A stretch of 64,000 nucleotides of DNA from Bacteroides sp. 214 (GCF_010501015.1 NZ_QVML01000010.1:1-64000), one strand, 5' to 3'. Positions 26,330-35,396 are shown, numbered from the stretch's first letter. Made by a program: numbers and translations. Notes: generated by a model from the sequence alone, not told the origin.

Positions 26330-28792
26330 ATGAAAAAAGCACTACTACTCGCAACACTACTGTGTTTATCCGCTATGCTTAGCTACGGAAACGATTTACG
26401 TACCCAAACAACCCTCGAAAAAGGATGGAAGTTCACAAAGGGAGATTACCCCGAAGCTTCGGAATCCACATTCAATGATAAGAACTGGCAAACGGTTGTT
26501 GTTCCGCACGATTGGAGCATTTACGGACCTTTTGACATAGAGAATGATTTGCAGCGAGTAGCTGTTACGCAAAACTTTGAAACAACCGCAACGCTTAAAA
26601 CCGGACGCACAGGCGGACTACCCTATGCAGGCGTTGGTTGGTACAGACGAAACTTTGATGTGGCAAACTTCGCACCGGGTAAGCGCGTGTCGCTACTCTT
26701 TGATGGAGCCATGAGCGAAGCACGTGTCTACGTAAACGGCAAAGAGGCTTGCTTTTGGCCCAATGGTTACAACTCTTTCCATGTAGACATCACCGAGTAC
26801 TTAACCCCCAATGGTATAGGCAATGTGCTTGCTGTTCGTTTGGAGAACAAAGAGCAATCTTCGCGCTGGTATCCGGGAGCAGGACTATATCGCAATGTCC
26901 ACCTTATTATTACAGAGGAAACACATGTGCCTGTTTGGGGTACATATCTTACCACGCCACATGTTTCGGCTGAGTTTGCCTCAGTATGTCTGAAAACTAA
27001 GATTGCTAACGACAAGAACAATGACATCCGTGTCTATACCGAACTGATAGCACCCGACGGCAGTGTAGTAGCAATGAAAGACGACACACGCAAAATTTAC
27101 CACAGTAGGGAGTTTGAACAGAATTTTATTGTGGAGCATCCACAACTTTGGTCGCCCGAAGAGCCTGTACTCTATCATGCCGTATCCAAAATATACGTGG
27201 ACGGTAAACAGATAGACGAGTACACCACGCGTTTCGGCATCCGCCACATTGAAGTCATTGCCGAGAAAGGATTCTACCTCAACGGCAAACACCGTAAGTT
27301 TCAAGGGGTATGCAACCATCACGATTTAGGACCGCTCGGTGCGGCAGTAAATGTAGCAGCATTACGCCGACAACTCACATTGCTCAAGGAGATGGGTTGC
27401 GATGCTATTCGCACCGCGCACAATATGCCCGCACCGGAATTGGTAAGGCTATGTGATGAAATGGGATTTATGATGATGGTAGAACCTTTTGATGAGTGGG
27501 ATATTGCTAAGTGCAAAAATGGTTATCACCGCTTCTTCCAGGAATGGGCAGAGAAAGACATGGTGAATATGTTACACAACTACCGCAACCACCCGTGTGT
27601 GGTTATGTGGAGTGTTGGCAATGAAGTACCCACACAGTGCCGCCCCACAGGCTATCAGGTAGCCTCTTTCTTGCAAAACATCTGCCATCGCGAAGATCCT
27701 ACCCGCCCTGTGACATGTGGCATGGACCAAGTTAGCTGCGTACTGAAGAATGGCTTCGCTGCATTACTCGACGTACCGGGACTGAACTACCGCGCACATC
27801 GCTATGTGGAGTCTTACGAGAATCTTCCTCAAGGAGTTATTCTGGGCTCGGAAACCGCCTCTACAGTTAGTTCGCGCGGAGTATATAAATTCCCTGTAAA
27901 AGTAGCGCCTATGACACACGACGACCATCAATCTTCTTCTTATGATGTGGAGTATTGCAGTTGGGCAAACATCCCCGATGACGATTTTGCCTTAGCAGAT
28001 GATTATGATTGGACTATGGGGCAGTTTGTCTGGACAGGGTTCGACTATCTTGGCGAGCCTTCGCCGTATGATACCGATGCTTGGCCAAGCCATAGCTCAC
28101 TCTTCGGGATTATAGATTTAGCCAGTTTACCGAAGGATCGCTACTATCTCTACCGCAGCCAGTGGAACAAAAATGCACATACGTTACATATACTTCCGCA
28201 CTGGACATGGCAAGGACGCGAAGGAAAGGTTACTCCTGTATTTGTGTACACCAGCCATCCTAGCGCCGAGCTTTTTGTGAATGGCAAAAGTCAGGGTAAG
28301 AAAACGTTTAGCAATGAAAGTGTATTGCATCGCTATCGTCTTATGTGGATGGATGTAGTTTATGAGCCCGGTGAGTTGAAGGTGGTAGCTTACGATAAAG
28401 CCGGTCTTGCGGTGGAAGAAAAAACAGTTCGTACAGCAGGTAAGCCACACAATATTGAACTTCGTGTGGATAGAAAAGAAATAACTGCCGATGGTAAAGA
28501 TTTGGCATATATCACCGTTCGCGTAGTAGACAAAGAAGGCAATCTCTGTCCGCATGATGCTCGTCTGATAAATTTCTCGGTAAAAGGTGCCGGCAGCTAT
28601 CGTGCCGCAGCCAATGGAGACCCAACTTGCTTAGAGCTCTTCCACTTGCCACAAATGCACGCATTCAGTGGAGAACTAACAGCCATTGTGCAAGCAGGAG
28701 AAACGGCAGGAACAATTACCTTCGAAGCTAAAGCGAAGGGATTGAAGAGCGGAAAGGTGATTATACACTCCAAATGTAGTTTTACGAAATAG
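26330..28792 (+). CDS. GH2 beta-galactosidase-type exo-glycosidase
   Basis: 820 residues with signal peptide ending SYGND. Sugar-binding jelly roll (about 30-190), immunoglobulin-like domain, then the catalytic barrel: acid/base Glu in WSVGNEV (about 431) and nucleophile Glu in ILGSETAS (about 508). A C-terminal DUF4982-like part (YTSHPSAELFVNGKSQGK) and a bacterial Ig-like domain (ITADGKDLAYITVRVVDKEG) follow. Typical of Bacteroidetes beta-galactosidases acting on plant side chains such as pectic galactan; beta-glucuronidase or mannosidase activity cannot be excluded. The last six codons and stop (from about 28772) lie inside the 53-bp dispersed repeat, so the C-terminal tail is repeat-derived or the repeat extends into the gene. 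Confidence 0.9.
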   Translation: MKKALLLATLLCLSAMLSYGNDLRTQTTLEKGWKFTKGDYPEASESTFNDKNWQTVVVPHDWSIYGPFDIENDLQRVAVTQNFETTATLKTGRTGGLPYAGVGWYRRNFDVANFAPGKRVSLLFDGAMSEARVYVNGKEACFWPNGYNSFHVDITEYLTPNGIGNVLAVRLENKEQSSRWYPGAGLYRNVHLIITEETHVPVWGTYLTTPHVSAEFASVCLKTKIANDKNNDIRVYTELIAPDGSVVAMKDDTRKIYHSREFEQNFIVEHPQLWSPEEPVLYHAVSKIYVDGKQIDEYTTRFGIRHIEVIAEKGFYLNGKHRKFQGVCNHHDLGPLGAAVNVAALRRQLTLLKEMGCDAIRTAHNMPAPELVRLCDEMGFMMMVEPFDEWDIAKCKNGYHRFFQEWAEKDMVNMLHNYRNHPCVVMWSVGNEVPTQCRPTGYQVASFLQNICHREDPTRPVTCGMDQVSCVLKNGFAALLDVPGLNYRAHRYVESYENLPQGVILGSETASTVSSRGVYKFPVKVAPMTHDDHQSSSYDVEYCSWANIPDDDFALADDYDWTMGQFVWTGFDYLGEPSPYDTDAWPSHSSLFGIIDLASLPKDRYYLYRSQWNKNAHTLHILPHWTWQGREGKVTPVFVYTSHPSAELFVNGKSQGKKTFSNESVLHRYRLMWMDVVYEPGELKVVAYDKAGLAVEEKTVRTAGKPHNIELRVDRKEITADGKDLAYITVRVVDKEGNLCPHDARLINFSVKGAGSYRAAANGDPTCLELFHLPQMHAFSGELTAIVQAGETAGTITFEAKAKGLKSGKVIIHSKCSFTK

Positions 28793-28824
28793 GTCTTCAC
28801 CTTCACATATCGCTGTAAGCGAAT
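28772..28824 (+). repeat. 53-bp dispersed box, copy 1
   Basis: Matches the reverse complement of 43114-43166 at 46 of 53 positions by direct comparison; the most conserved parts are AGGTCTTCAC and TCGCTGTAAGC. It overlaps the last six codons and the stop of the GH2 gene. A 22-bp array follows on the same side at both copies. Confidence 0.85.
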
Positions 28825-29093
28825 GATAGTAAGCAAGTTGCGTGTGAAGCCCCCCCTGTTTAATCCTTCACAGGGTCTTCACAGCATTTTTCTGACTGTT
28901 TTTGTGTTAAAAACACAGTCAAAAGTGAAGCAAAACACAGTCAGAAGTGAAGTAAAAATCAGTCAGAAAATACACTTGTCAGCCATAGTTTCACGCCCTG
29001 TCAGCCTATGGCTCGTGCATCGTCAGCCTATGGCTCATGCTCCGTCAGCCATAGCCTCATGCTCCGTGTGCCTATGGCAGATGGTTCGTCAGC
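28793..29093. other. Repeat-filled gap between convergent GH2 and rfbA
   Basis: No gene. In order: most of the 53-bp box, an 11-bp direct pair CTTCACAGGGT/CTTCACAGCAT at 28866-28887, an inverted CTGACTGT unit at 28892, the CAGTCAGAA array and the CAGCC-TATGGC array. No conventional terminator hairpin with a T-run was found, so the repeats may serve as terminators. Confidence 0.7.
28914..28979. repeat. 22-bp tandem array, CAGTCAGAA family
   Basis: CAGTC begins at 28916, 28938 and 28960, each 22 bp apart; units read ACAGTCAAAAGTGAAG, ACAGTCAGAAGTGAAG and TCAGTCAGAAAA. An inverted copy CTGACTGT precedes it at 28892. The same core recurs at 53505 and 53527, 24 kb away. Confidence 0.9.
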
Positions 29094-29117
29094 TTATGGC
29101 TCGCGATCGGTCATCCG
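28978..29117. repeat. 22-bp tandem array, GTCAGCC-TATGGC family, seven units
   Basis: GTCAGCC-like starts occur at 28978, 29000, 29022, 29044, 29066, 29088 and 29110, always 22 bp apart. Inside a fixed frame the 9-base core appears either as GCCTATGGC or in the inverted sense GCCATAGCC. The last two units run into the 3' end of rfbA and provide its final codons and stop. In reverse complement the units match the array at 42973-43082. Confidence 0.95.
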
Positions 29118-29975
29118 CAATAAATACTGGCCATATTGATTCTTAATCATGGGCTGTGCCAGTTCGCGCATTTTTTCGGTAGTAATCCATCCTTTGCGAT
29201 AAGCGATGCCTTCCAGACAAGCCACCTTCAGTCCTTGCCGTTTCTCAATTACTTCTACAAAGGTACTTGCCTCGGAGAGGGAATCGTGCGTTCCGGTATC
29301 CAGCCAAGCAAATCCACGGCTAAGCAACTGTACTCTTAGCTCCTCATCATCGAGGAAACGCTGGTTCACAGTGGTAATTTCTAATTCGCCTCGTGCCGAT
29401 GGTTTGATGCTCTTCGCTACATTCACCACTTTATTAGGATAAAAATACAAACCCACTACAGCATAGTTTGATTTCGGATTTATCGGTTTCTCTTCAATGC
29501 TCAACGCATTGCCCGCTTCATCAAAATCTACAACACCATAACGTTCGGGGTCGCTTACCCAATATCCAAACACGGTAGCCTTTGCTTCTTCTTCCGCTGC
29601 CTTTACCGCATCGGTCAGCATCTTCGTGAAACCTTGTCCGTAAAAGATATTATCGCCCAACACCAAACAAGCCGCATCATTGCCGATAAACTTTTCGCCA
29701 ATAATGAATGCCTGCGCCAGCCCGTCTGGCGAGGGTTGCTCTGCATATTCCAGCTGTACACCATAATCAGAGCCATCGCCCAGCAGTCTCTTAAACGCAG
29801 GTAAGTCTGTTGGAGTAGAGATAATTAGTATTTCGCGGATACCCGCCAACATCAATACTGAGATGGGATAATAAATCATGGGCTTATCAAACACCGGCAA
29901 CATTTGCTTACTTACTCCCTTAGTTATGGGGTAAAGACGAGTGCCGGAGCCTCCGGCTAATACGATTCCTTTCAT
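29094..29975 (-). CDS. rfbA: Glucose-1-phosphate thymidylyltransferase
   Basis: 293 residues. Makes dTDP-glucose from glucose-1-phosphate and dTTP, the first step to dTDP-rhamnose for surface polysaccharides, in the cytoplasm. Nucleotide-binding [20 protein letters not shown], then [17 protein letters not shown] and [11 protein letters not shown] are diagnostic; [18 protein letters not shown] is also intact. rfbB, rfbC and rfbD are not nearby, so it is an isolated copy. The last residues, MTDREP, and the TAA stop are encoded by units of the 22-bp repeat array. Its -7 box is at 29997-30004. Confidence 0.95.
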   Translation of the reverse strand: MKGIVLAGGSGTRLYPITKGVSKQMLPVFDKPMIYYPISVLMLAGIREILIISTPTDLPAFKRLLGDGSDYGVQLEYAEQPSPDGLAQAFIIGEKFIGNDAACLVLGDNIFYGQGFTKMLTDAVKAAEEEAKATVFGYWVSDPERYGVVDFDEAGNALSIEEKPINPKSNYAVVGLYFYPNKVVNVAKSIKPSARGELEITTVNQRFLDDEELRVQLLSRGFAWLDTGTHDSLSEASTFVEVIEKRQGLKVACLEGIAYRKGWITTEKMRELAQPMIKNQYGQYLLRMTDREP

Positions 29976-29996
29976 GGTTACAGTAGTTTATTTTTG

Positions 29997-30004
29997 CAAA
30001 TATA
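29997..30004 (-). promoter_or_regulatory. -7 box for rfbA
   Basis: TATATTTG on the - strand, 22 bp upstream of the rfbA start. Confidence 0.65.
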
Positions 30005-30308
30005 ACATTCTGCTCCTTTACTTTTATAATTATCACATCTCTTTTTTGCTTGCACGCACAGAGCCAAAGAGCAAGATATACAACTTAATGAGTTTTCGGC
30101 AACTAATATTAGCTAATCAGAAAGTGGTTTTTAGTAGCATTTGCAAGCAAAAGCCCAACAAGTGTCAAATATACAACTAATTCGACCAAATATAAACAAG
30201 AGAATAAGTTCACGCCAAAAAGAGCCATTAAACGCACACAAAGCACATTTTACCATAAAATGCTTTATTATGTTATTTTGAATTAAAATAAATAAGCATC
30301 GCCGAGAA

Positions 30309-30360
30309 CAAATAAGTTGCAAATTCTGTTCATTATATCAAAAGTCATTGTATATTTGCA
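30309..30360 (+). promoter_or_regulatory. Promoter block of LruC gene 1 (shared with 32729-32780)
   Basis: Contains CAAATAAGTTG, TTCTGTTCATTATATCAAA and the -7 box TATATTTG (30351-30358). The same elements in the same spacing occur before the 35-codon ORF, with -7 box TATCTTTG. The identity before the -7 box is much higher than expected for unrelated promoters, so the two were duplicated or share a regulator. Confidence 0.75.
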
Positions 30361-30421
30361 AAAGAGAAAGATTAAAATAAACAATTTGTTATATCAATAT
30401 TTATTAAACAACGTATAATAT

Positions 30422-32458
30422 ATGTGTATTATGAAAACAAGATTATTTAAAACAGGTGCCGCGCTTTTAGCGATGGCTGTAGTATTCTCCCTCGGCAGCT
30501 GCCAGGAAAAAGACTACTTTGAAGAAACTCCGGAAACGGAAGTTAACAACGAAGACCCGCAACTTCTCGACTTTGCCACTACGCAAACCGTGAAATTGAA
30601 TGTAAACTATGGAGCTTCAAGTGGATTTGTTTCTACATTCGAAGTATTTACCGAAAACCCATTGGTATTGAATGCCAATAACTATTATGAATTGAAAAGT
30701 GGATTAAAATCTGTAGCCGCCGGCATTTCCGTAGGTGGAAAAATCAATTTGTCAAAAGTAATACCTGCCACAGCGAAGGAGTTATATATTTATACCCCCG
30801 ACCTATTCATCCCAACCCTAATGCACGCAAACATCAGTGCTGGAATGGCAGATTTCTCTGTTGTTGACCTTAGCATAAGCTCTAATGACAACAACACCAC
30901 ACGTACACTTTCCAACAACACCATCGACGGATATCTTACCACAGAAGACAACGGCAACGTAAGAAGTACTATGGATATTGACGCAAATTACCGTCCAAAT
31001 TACATCACCGAAACGATTACCGTTGACGCCAAATACCTAAACCGAATTACAGCCGCATTCCCCAACACCACAGCAGTAACCAATAAGGATTACTACAAAG
31101 ACGCGTTGTTGCATACCTACAAAACCGCGGAAATCAAAATTGCAATGATCCATGGAGATGCATCCAACTCAAACACATTGAGTTACTTCTTCTACAATGG
31201 AACACCAGAGGAAATCTCAACCGTAGCGAAAAGCAAAATGAAAGAAGTAGTTGCATTGCCTTATGCAAAGCTCGATAAAGGCTTAAAGGTTGGCGACGTA
31301 GTACAACTAATGTATTATGATGCGGATACAAAAAAGTGGATTAAAGAATTCCCCGCTGGCGTAACAATTGGCTTTATGCTCAGATCGAACGCGTTTTCTA
31401 TTTGGGACAACAATCCATACATAAACACAAGAAAGGATGTGCTTTATTCAGCTAGCGCATTCAACAACCATGAAACTTTCAAAACACACACTATTTATTT
31501 TGATGCCGCATTGGCAACAGATGACGATACATTTGTTTGCTTTGGATTTGAAGACACTAAAGGCGGTGGCGACAAAGACTGTAATGACGTTATGTTCCAC
31601 ATGAATGTAAATCCAACCAACGCTATCGAAAAACCAAAACCACTTCCTGAAGTGAATTCAAGAACTTCAATAGAAAACACTCGTGGAATCCTGGCTTTTG
31701 AAGACAATTGGCCAAGAAAAGGCGACTATGACCTTAACGACGTAGTTGTGAAATACGAATCGGAAGTTACCTATGTGAAATACATTAAAACCCTCGAAGG
31801 CAAAGTGCAATCAGAAACTAAACCTATAGTACAAGTCATCAAGGACAAATTCACACTATTACACTCAGGAGCAAGCTATAAAAACGGTTTTGCATACAAA
31901 GCAAACATAAGCCCGGCTTCCGTAAAAAGCGTTAGAATAAACGACGCAGGCTACACTCCAGAAACTGATGGCAATGGCTTTATCATCAACATTAGCAATA
32001 ATGTACACGATGACCTACAAACCGTGTTTGGTGCAGACAAAGTTTATACTTGCACTCCGAAAGAGTTTAACGTAACGATGATTTTCGATGAAGAAAACAA
32101 CAGCATCCTACAAGACGATTTCAACCAAGCGGGAATTGGCGCTCCATACAACCCATTCATCATCTCCAACGGAAGAGCTGGACACGAAATTCACCTACCA
32201 GGCTACTCGCCAACAGAAAAAGCAGACCAATCTCTCTTCGGACAATTTGATGATAGAAGCAATGAGAATGAACTTATGTATGCAGGCCCCGCCGATACCC
32301 CTTATCCATTCGCTATCAACTTGGCTGGAGTAGAAGAGTTCAAAATTCCAGTAGAAACAAAACCTATAGATTACTCTTATCCAAAATACATAGACTGGGT
32401 AAACAGTAAGTTGCAAAATCACTTAAACTGGTTCGAAGAACCTGCAGATGTATTTTAG
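30422..32458 (+). CDS. LruC-domain (DUF4842) surface lipoprotein, copy 1
   Basis: 678 residues, lipobox SLGSC. The function of the family is unknown; it is named for the Leptospira LruC domain. Two acidic, probably Ca-binding motifs are visible: FGFEDTKGGGDKDCNDVMFH (DUF4114-like) and LAFEDNWPRKGDYDLNDVV (start of the LruC/DUF4842 region, which runs to the C-terminus). The N-terminal part (LLDFATTQTVKLNVNYG) is paralogous to FFDFKTTQEVTVNLDYG in the second copy. The start MCIMKTRLFKTG matches the MCI starts of the two following genes. A perfect terminator at 32497 isolates it from the next unit. Likely displayed on the outer surface; a role in adhesion or matrix is only a guess. Confidence 0.85.
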   Translation: MCIMKTRLFKTGAALLAMAVVFSLGSCQEKDYFEETPETEVNNEDPQLLDFATTQTVKLNVNYGASSGFVSTFEVFTENPLVLNANNYYELKSGLKSVAAGISVGGKINLSKVIPATAKELYIYTPDLFIPTLMHANISAGMADFSVVDLSISSNDNNTTRTLSNNTIDGYLTTEDNGNVRSTMDIDANYRPNYITETITVDAKYLNRITAAFPNTTAVTNKDYYKDALLHTYKTAEIKIAMIHGDASNSNTLSYFFYNGTPEEISTVAKSKMKEVVALPYAKLDKGLKVGDVVQLMYYDADTKKWIKEFPAGVTIGFMLRSNAFSIWDNNPYINTRKDVLYSASAFNNHETFKTHTIYFDAALATDDDTFVCFGFEDTKGGGDKDCNDVMFHMNVNPTNAIEKPKPLPEVNSRTSIENTRGILAFEDNWPRKGDYDLNDVVVKYESEVTYVKYIKTLEGKVQSETKPIVQVIKDKFTLLHSGASYKNGFAYKANISPASVKSVRINDAGYTPETDGNGFIINISNNVHDDLQTVFGADKVYTCTPKEFNVTMIFDEENNSILQDDFNQAGIGAPYNPFIISNGRAGHEIHLPGYSPTEKADQSLFGQFDDRSNENELMYAGPADTPYPFAINLAGVEEFKIPVETKPIDYSYPKYIDWVNSKLQNHLNWFEEPADVF

Positions 32459-32496
32459 TTTCAGGTACATACACTAATTGTAAAGTTGTTGACAGA

Positions 32497-32524
32497 GAGC
32501 GGGTACCCAAACGGGTACCCGCTC
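32497..32524 (+). terminator. Terminator of LruC gene 1
   Basis: Perfect 12-bp stem GAGCGGGTACCC/GGGTACCCGCTC with an AAAC loop, about 38 bp after the stop codon. The following T-run is weak. Confidence 0.75.
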
Positions 32525-32728
32525 TTCATTTATACCCGAATCCACAACTCTTTGTTGCACATAGAAAATAAAAGTTGCACATTCAACACCAACTAACCAA
32601 ATTCATCAACAAAAGAAATATAAGCAGAAGTCCAGCAGAACAACCGCCACAAACAACACAGAACACCACCTACAACAAAACAAAGCACATTAAACAACTG
32701 CAAAAGAAGCTATTTACAACTTTTCATG

Positions 32729-32780
32729 CAAATAAGTTGATTATTCTGTTCATTATATCAAATATTGTTGTATCTTTGCA
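32729..32780 (+). promoter_or_regulatory. Promoter block of the 35-codon ORF
   Basis: CAAATAAGTTG, TTCTGTTCATTATATCAAA and -7 box TATCTTTG (32771-32778), nearly identical in content and spacing to 30309-30360. Conservation of a full promoter before such a short ORF argues that it is still transcribed. Confidence 0.7.
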
Positions 32781-32830
32781 ATACAGAATTAGGAAACGAC
32801 AATTTATTAACGCATTAAACCTATAACATT

Positions 32831-32938
32831 ATGTGCATCGACATGAACTTACTTCGAAAAATAGCCACGCTATTGATAATAATAGCAGCTGCCACCTACC
32901 TCTTTACAAGCTGTACGAGTGTAGATGTTAGGATATAA
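32831..32938 (+). pseudogene. 35-codon lipoprotein-leader ORF, probable stump of a third LruC gene
   Basis: Encodes a 35-residue peptide beginning MCIDMNLLRKIATLL and containing the lipobox-like LFTSC followed by only seven residues (TSVDVRI) before TAA. Its start matches MCINLNPIRKSASIL of the intact paralog at 33207 and MCIMKTRLFK of the first copy. It has its own conserved promoter block and a perfect terminator (33016-33043). It is either a truncated third paralog or a genuine tiny lipopeptide; the intact promoter and terminator leave the second possibility open. Too short to be seen by normal gene finding. Confidence 0.55.
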
Positions 32939-33015
32939 AAAACAGAAAAAGAAATCACAGCGATGAGCGTATCCTGTGAATGTTGACAAGTAGTAATACT
33001 TAGTTATTAGGTGGT

Positions 33016-33043
33016 GAGAGCGAAGATGTGAATCTTCGCTCTC
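33016..33043 (+). terminator. Terminator of the 35-codon unit
   Basis: Perfect 11-bp stem GAGAGCGAAGA/TCTTCGCTCTC with a 6-base loop, followed by TTTTCGTTTTT: a textbook intrinsic terminator. Confidence 0.88.
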
Positions 33044-33141
33044 TTTTCGTTTTTCCTGGTCACTTTAGTGTATTTTGTTAAAATTGCACATTCTGAGCAA
33101 ATAAACTTGCAAAAAGCATTTGAATTACAAAAACTTTAGCC

Positions 33142-33149
33142 TAAATTTG
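33142..33149 (+). promoter_or_regulatory. -7 box for LruC gene 2
   Basis: TAAATTTG, about 52-58 bp before the likely starts at 33201/33207. It lies inside the longer open frame that begins at 33120, which argues against that upstream start. Confidence 0.6.
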
Positions 33150-33206
33150 CAACAACAAAGAACAGAAAATGTAATTAACGAATATATCACTAAAACTATT
33201 ATGATT

Positions 33207-35129
33207 ATGTGTATTAATTTGAATCCAATCAGAAAGTCAGCTTCGATATTAGTTATCGCAGCTGCAACTTGTATCTTCTCGTCATGCAACGAGAAAGATT
33301 TGTACGTAGAGCCAATCCCTGACACCAATAAACTGGATCAGTTTTTTGACTTTAAGACCACTCAAGAGGTAACCGTTAATTTAGACTACGGTATTGAAGC
33401 CCAAATGATGTTTGAGATCTATGACGAAAATCCGTATACAATTGACACAAACGGAGTACAGGTTAAAAACAAGGAAATAACCGCGGTAGCAATGGGATTT
33501 ACCGATAAAGAGGGAAAATTCAATGGTAGCATCATGCTCCCTGTTTCGGTAAAGCAAGCATACATTTACACCAACTACATCCTTGCTCCTCGCGTGTTAA
33601 ACGTAGATGTAGTAGGCAGCAACATTACAGCAACCAAAAACAATGAATTGCTACTATTGAATGCGACAAGCAAAACAAGAGCAGAGTCTATAGTTGGCGG
33701 TTATTTAACACTACCCGCTGCAAACTACGGACAAATGCTTCCCCAAGTACTACGGGTGGCACAGGAAGTTGTCGCAGGTGTTTATACAGAAGAAAGAACT
33801 CCAGTAGGCTTGTCTACTTACGATAGCGACTTCTATGTTGAGGAGGAAACCGTAACTATCGAATACATCGCAGGAACCACTGGCGGAAACGACGACCTAT
33901 ACTATTTTTGCTATCCCGCAGCTGACACTCCAACCAAAGCATACATCGAAAACCTAAAGAAAGCCCATATATGGACAGACTTACATGGTGCAGCCGGTGG
34001 AAGAACGGATGACGGATTGAAAGGTTCAACAGCCACACTGCCATTTATCAACGCCAATGGAGAATTTGAAGAAACATGGCCAAAGGGATATAAAATAGGC
34101 TTTATGATAGACAATAAGAGCAAATATCACTACTCCACCCCATTAGACATACCATATTTCGACATGGCTTCTACCTTTACATACGGAGCCGATGGAGATA
34201 AACCTACAGTTGTATTTGGCTTGGAAGACTATTACGAAGGCCCATTGTACGACTACAACGACGTTATTTTCCAATTACACGGTGTAGCTCCAACAATCAA
34301 CCCTGAAACAGAAACATTCCCGGTTTCTACCACCACCAGAGGTTTACTTGCTTTTGAAGACAATTGGCCCGCAAGAGGTGACTATGATATGAATGACGTT
34401 GTATTGAAATATGCTTCTACGCAAACATACTACAAGAAAGTAACCAACGATTTCCATGGAACAATCACTACTTACTACACAAGAGGTAAGATTGTTGACG
34501 AATTTGAACTTGTATGGTCGGGAGCTAACTACAAGAACGGATTTGGTTACCATGTAGTAATGGACGATGAAGTAGATTACGAAAACATTACCATAAAGAG
34601 AAACAACGAACCGATTGACTTTACATTGGTTAAAGAAGGTCAAGACTACATTATCTACTTGTTCGATAACGCAAAAGCAGAACTTGGTGTAGAAGATGTT
34701 GCCGCAACCGAAATGGCTAACGCAAATTTTGCTACAGTTAAATTCACTGTTACCATTCCTTACAAAGAAACCGAATTTGATGGTGGTGCAAACGTATATG
34801 GTACCAAAGTAGGTCCAGCTTACAATCCGTTTATCACCAAGAACATGAACAGGAAGCACGAAATCCACTTGATTGACTGTGCTCCTACCTGCGAAGGATT
34901 AAGCTGCTGCGATCCATTGTTTGGTTCAGCAAATGACAACTCGAATGGTACTACAACATTCTACAGAAGCGAAGATTTCTACCCATACGCACTCTGCCTG
35001 AACGCCGATGGAGCAAATGCCGACGTATTGAATGTTGATGTGAAATTAAGAGTAGAAGCAACACCTATTTATACGACATACCCACTATTTACAGACTGGG
35101 CGAAGAAAAACGTAGAAAAGTGGTGGTAA
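33207..35129 (+). CDS. LruC-domain (DUF4842) surface lipoprotein, copy 2
   Basis: The frame is open from a TTG at 33120, but the -7 box lies within that extension and the conserved MCI start points to 33207 (33201 is an alternative). This gives 640 residues. Lipobox FSSC. Like copy 1 it has FDFKTTQEVTVNLDYG near the N-terminus and two acidic motifs, FGLEDYYEGPLYDYNDVIFQ and LAFEDNWPARGDYDMNDVV, probably Ca-binding, leading into the LruC/DUF4842 region. Copy 2 has a Cys cluster (CAPTCEGLSCCDPLFG) that copy 1 lacks. Terminator at 35151. The overall divergence of the two copies suggests an old duplication with separate ligands or partners. Confidence 0.85.
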   Translation: MCINLNPIRKSASILVIAAATCIFSSCNEKDLYVEPIPDTNKLDQFFDFKTTQEVTVNLDYGIEAQMMFEIYDENPYTIDTNGVQVKNKEITAVAMGFTDKEGKFNGSIMLPVSVKQAYIYTNYILAPRVLNVDVVGSNITATKNNELLLLNATSKTRAESIVGGYLTLPAANYGQMLPQVLRVAQEVVAGVYTEERTPVGLSTYDSDFYVEEETVTIEYIAGTTGGNDDLYYFCYPAADTPTKAYIENLKKAHIWTDLHGAAGGRTDDGLKGSTATLPFINANGEFEETWPKGYKIGFMIDNKSKYHYSTPLDIPYFDMASTFTYGADGDKPTVVFGLEDYYEGPLYDYNDVIFQLHGVAPTINPETETFPVSTTTRGLLAFEDNWPARGDYDMNDVVLKYASTQTYYKKVTNDFHGTITTYYTRGKIVDEFELVWSGANYKNGFGYHVVMDDEVDYENITIKRNNEPIDFTLVKEGQDYIIYLFDNAKAELGVEDVAATEMANANFATVKFTVTIPYKETEFDGGANVYGTKVGPAYNPFITKNMNRKHEIHLIDCAPTCEGLSCCDPLFGSANDNSNGTTTFYRSEDFYPYALCLNADGANADVLNVDVKLRVEATPIYTTYPLFTDWAKKNVEKWW

Positions 35130-35150
35130 TATTGAAATAACAAATCAAAC

Positions 35151-35189
35151 GAGGCCGTCTCCAAATTAGTGAGATGGCCTCTTTTTTTT
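35151..35189 (+). terminator. Terminator of LruC gene 2
   Basis: GAGGCCGTCTC pairs with GAGATGGCCTC (one G-U) and is followed by eight T. Confidence 0.88.
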
Positions 35190-35316
35190 CTAAACAAAGC
35201 GTATCCAAACCCTCTCTCAAAGCGACCTTTTACCAGCGTATTGACACAACCTATCATTTGTATGTTAACGTTTTTAATTTTACTACATAGCTGTTTTTCT
35301 CAAAAGGTTTTATCAT

Positions 35317-35396
35317 GTTGAGAATAAATTCTCGACATGGCGAGTATTTGTTCTCGACAAGGCGAGTGTTTATTCTCAACGTGGTGAGAATTTCTT
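35317..35396. repeat. 22-bp tandem array (CTCGACATGGCGAG family) within a 12-bp inverted repeat
   Basis: CTCGACA or CTCAACG starts at 35331, 35353 and 35375, exactly 22 bp apart. The array overlaps a perfect inverted repeat, GTTGAGAATAAA (35317-35328) and TTTATTCTCAAC (35369-35380). Each unit also carries a small dyad, CTCG with CGAG. The sequence is unrelated to the TATGGC and CAGTC families although the period is the same. Confidence 0.9.

Larger units (their letters stand above)
29976..30421. other. Divergent region between rfbA and the first LruC gene
   Basis: 446 bp, AT-rich, no credible ORF. Holds the rfbA -7 box (29997-30004), an imperfect hairpin AGCACATTTTA/TAAAATGCT near 30241-30266, and the promoter block of the LruC gene (30309-30360), which is repeated at 32729-32780. 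Confidence 0.6.
32459..32830. other. Gap between LruC gene 1 and the 35-codon ORF
   Basis: Holds the terminator at 32497-32524, then about 200 bp of A/C-rich sequence with no credible gene, then the duplicated promoter block at 32729-32780. Confidence 0.6.

Noticed and set aside
28914-29117. CRISPR array
   Set aside because: Units are contiguous, with no constant repeat separated by unique spacers of regular length, and no cas gene is nearby.
29094-29975. dTDP-rhamnose or O-antigen cluster
   Set aside because: Only rfbA is present; no rfbB, rfbC, rfbD or glycosyltransferase gene lies nearby.
33120-33206. Longer TTG-initiated N-terminus of LruC copy 2
   Set aside because: The -7 box lies inside it, and the conserved MCI start with signal peptide follows.
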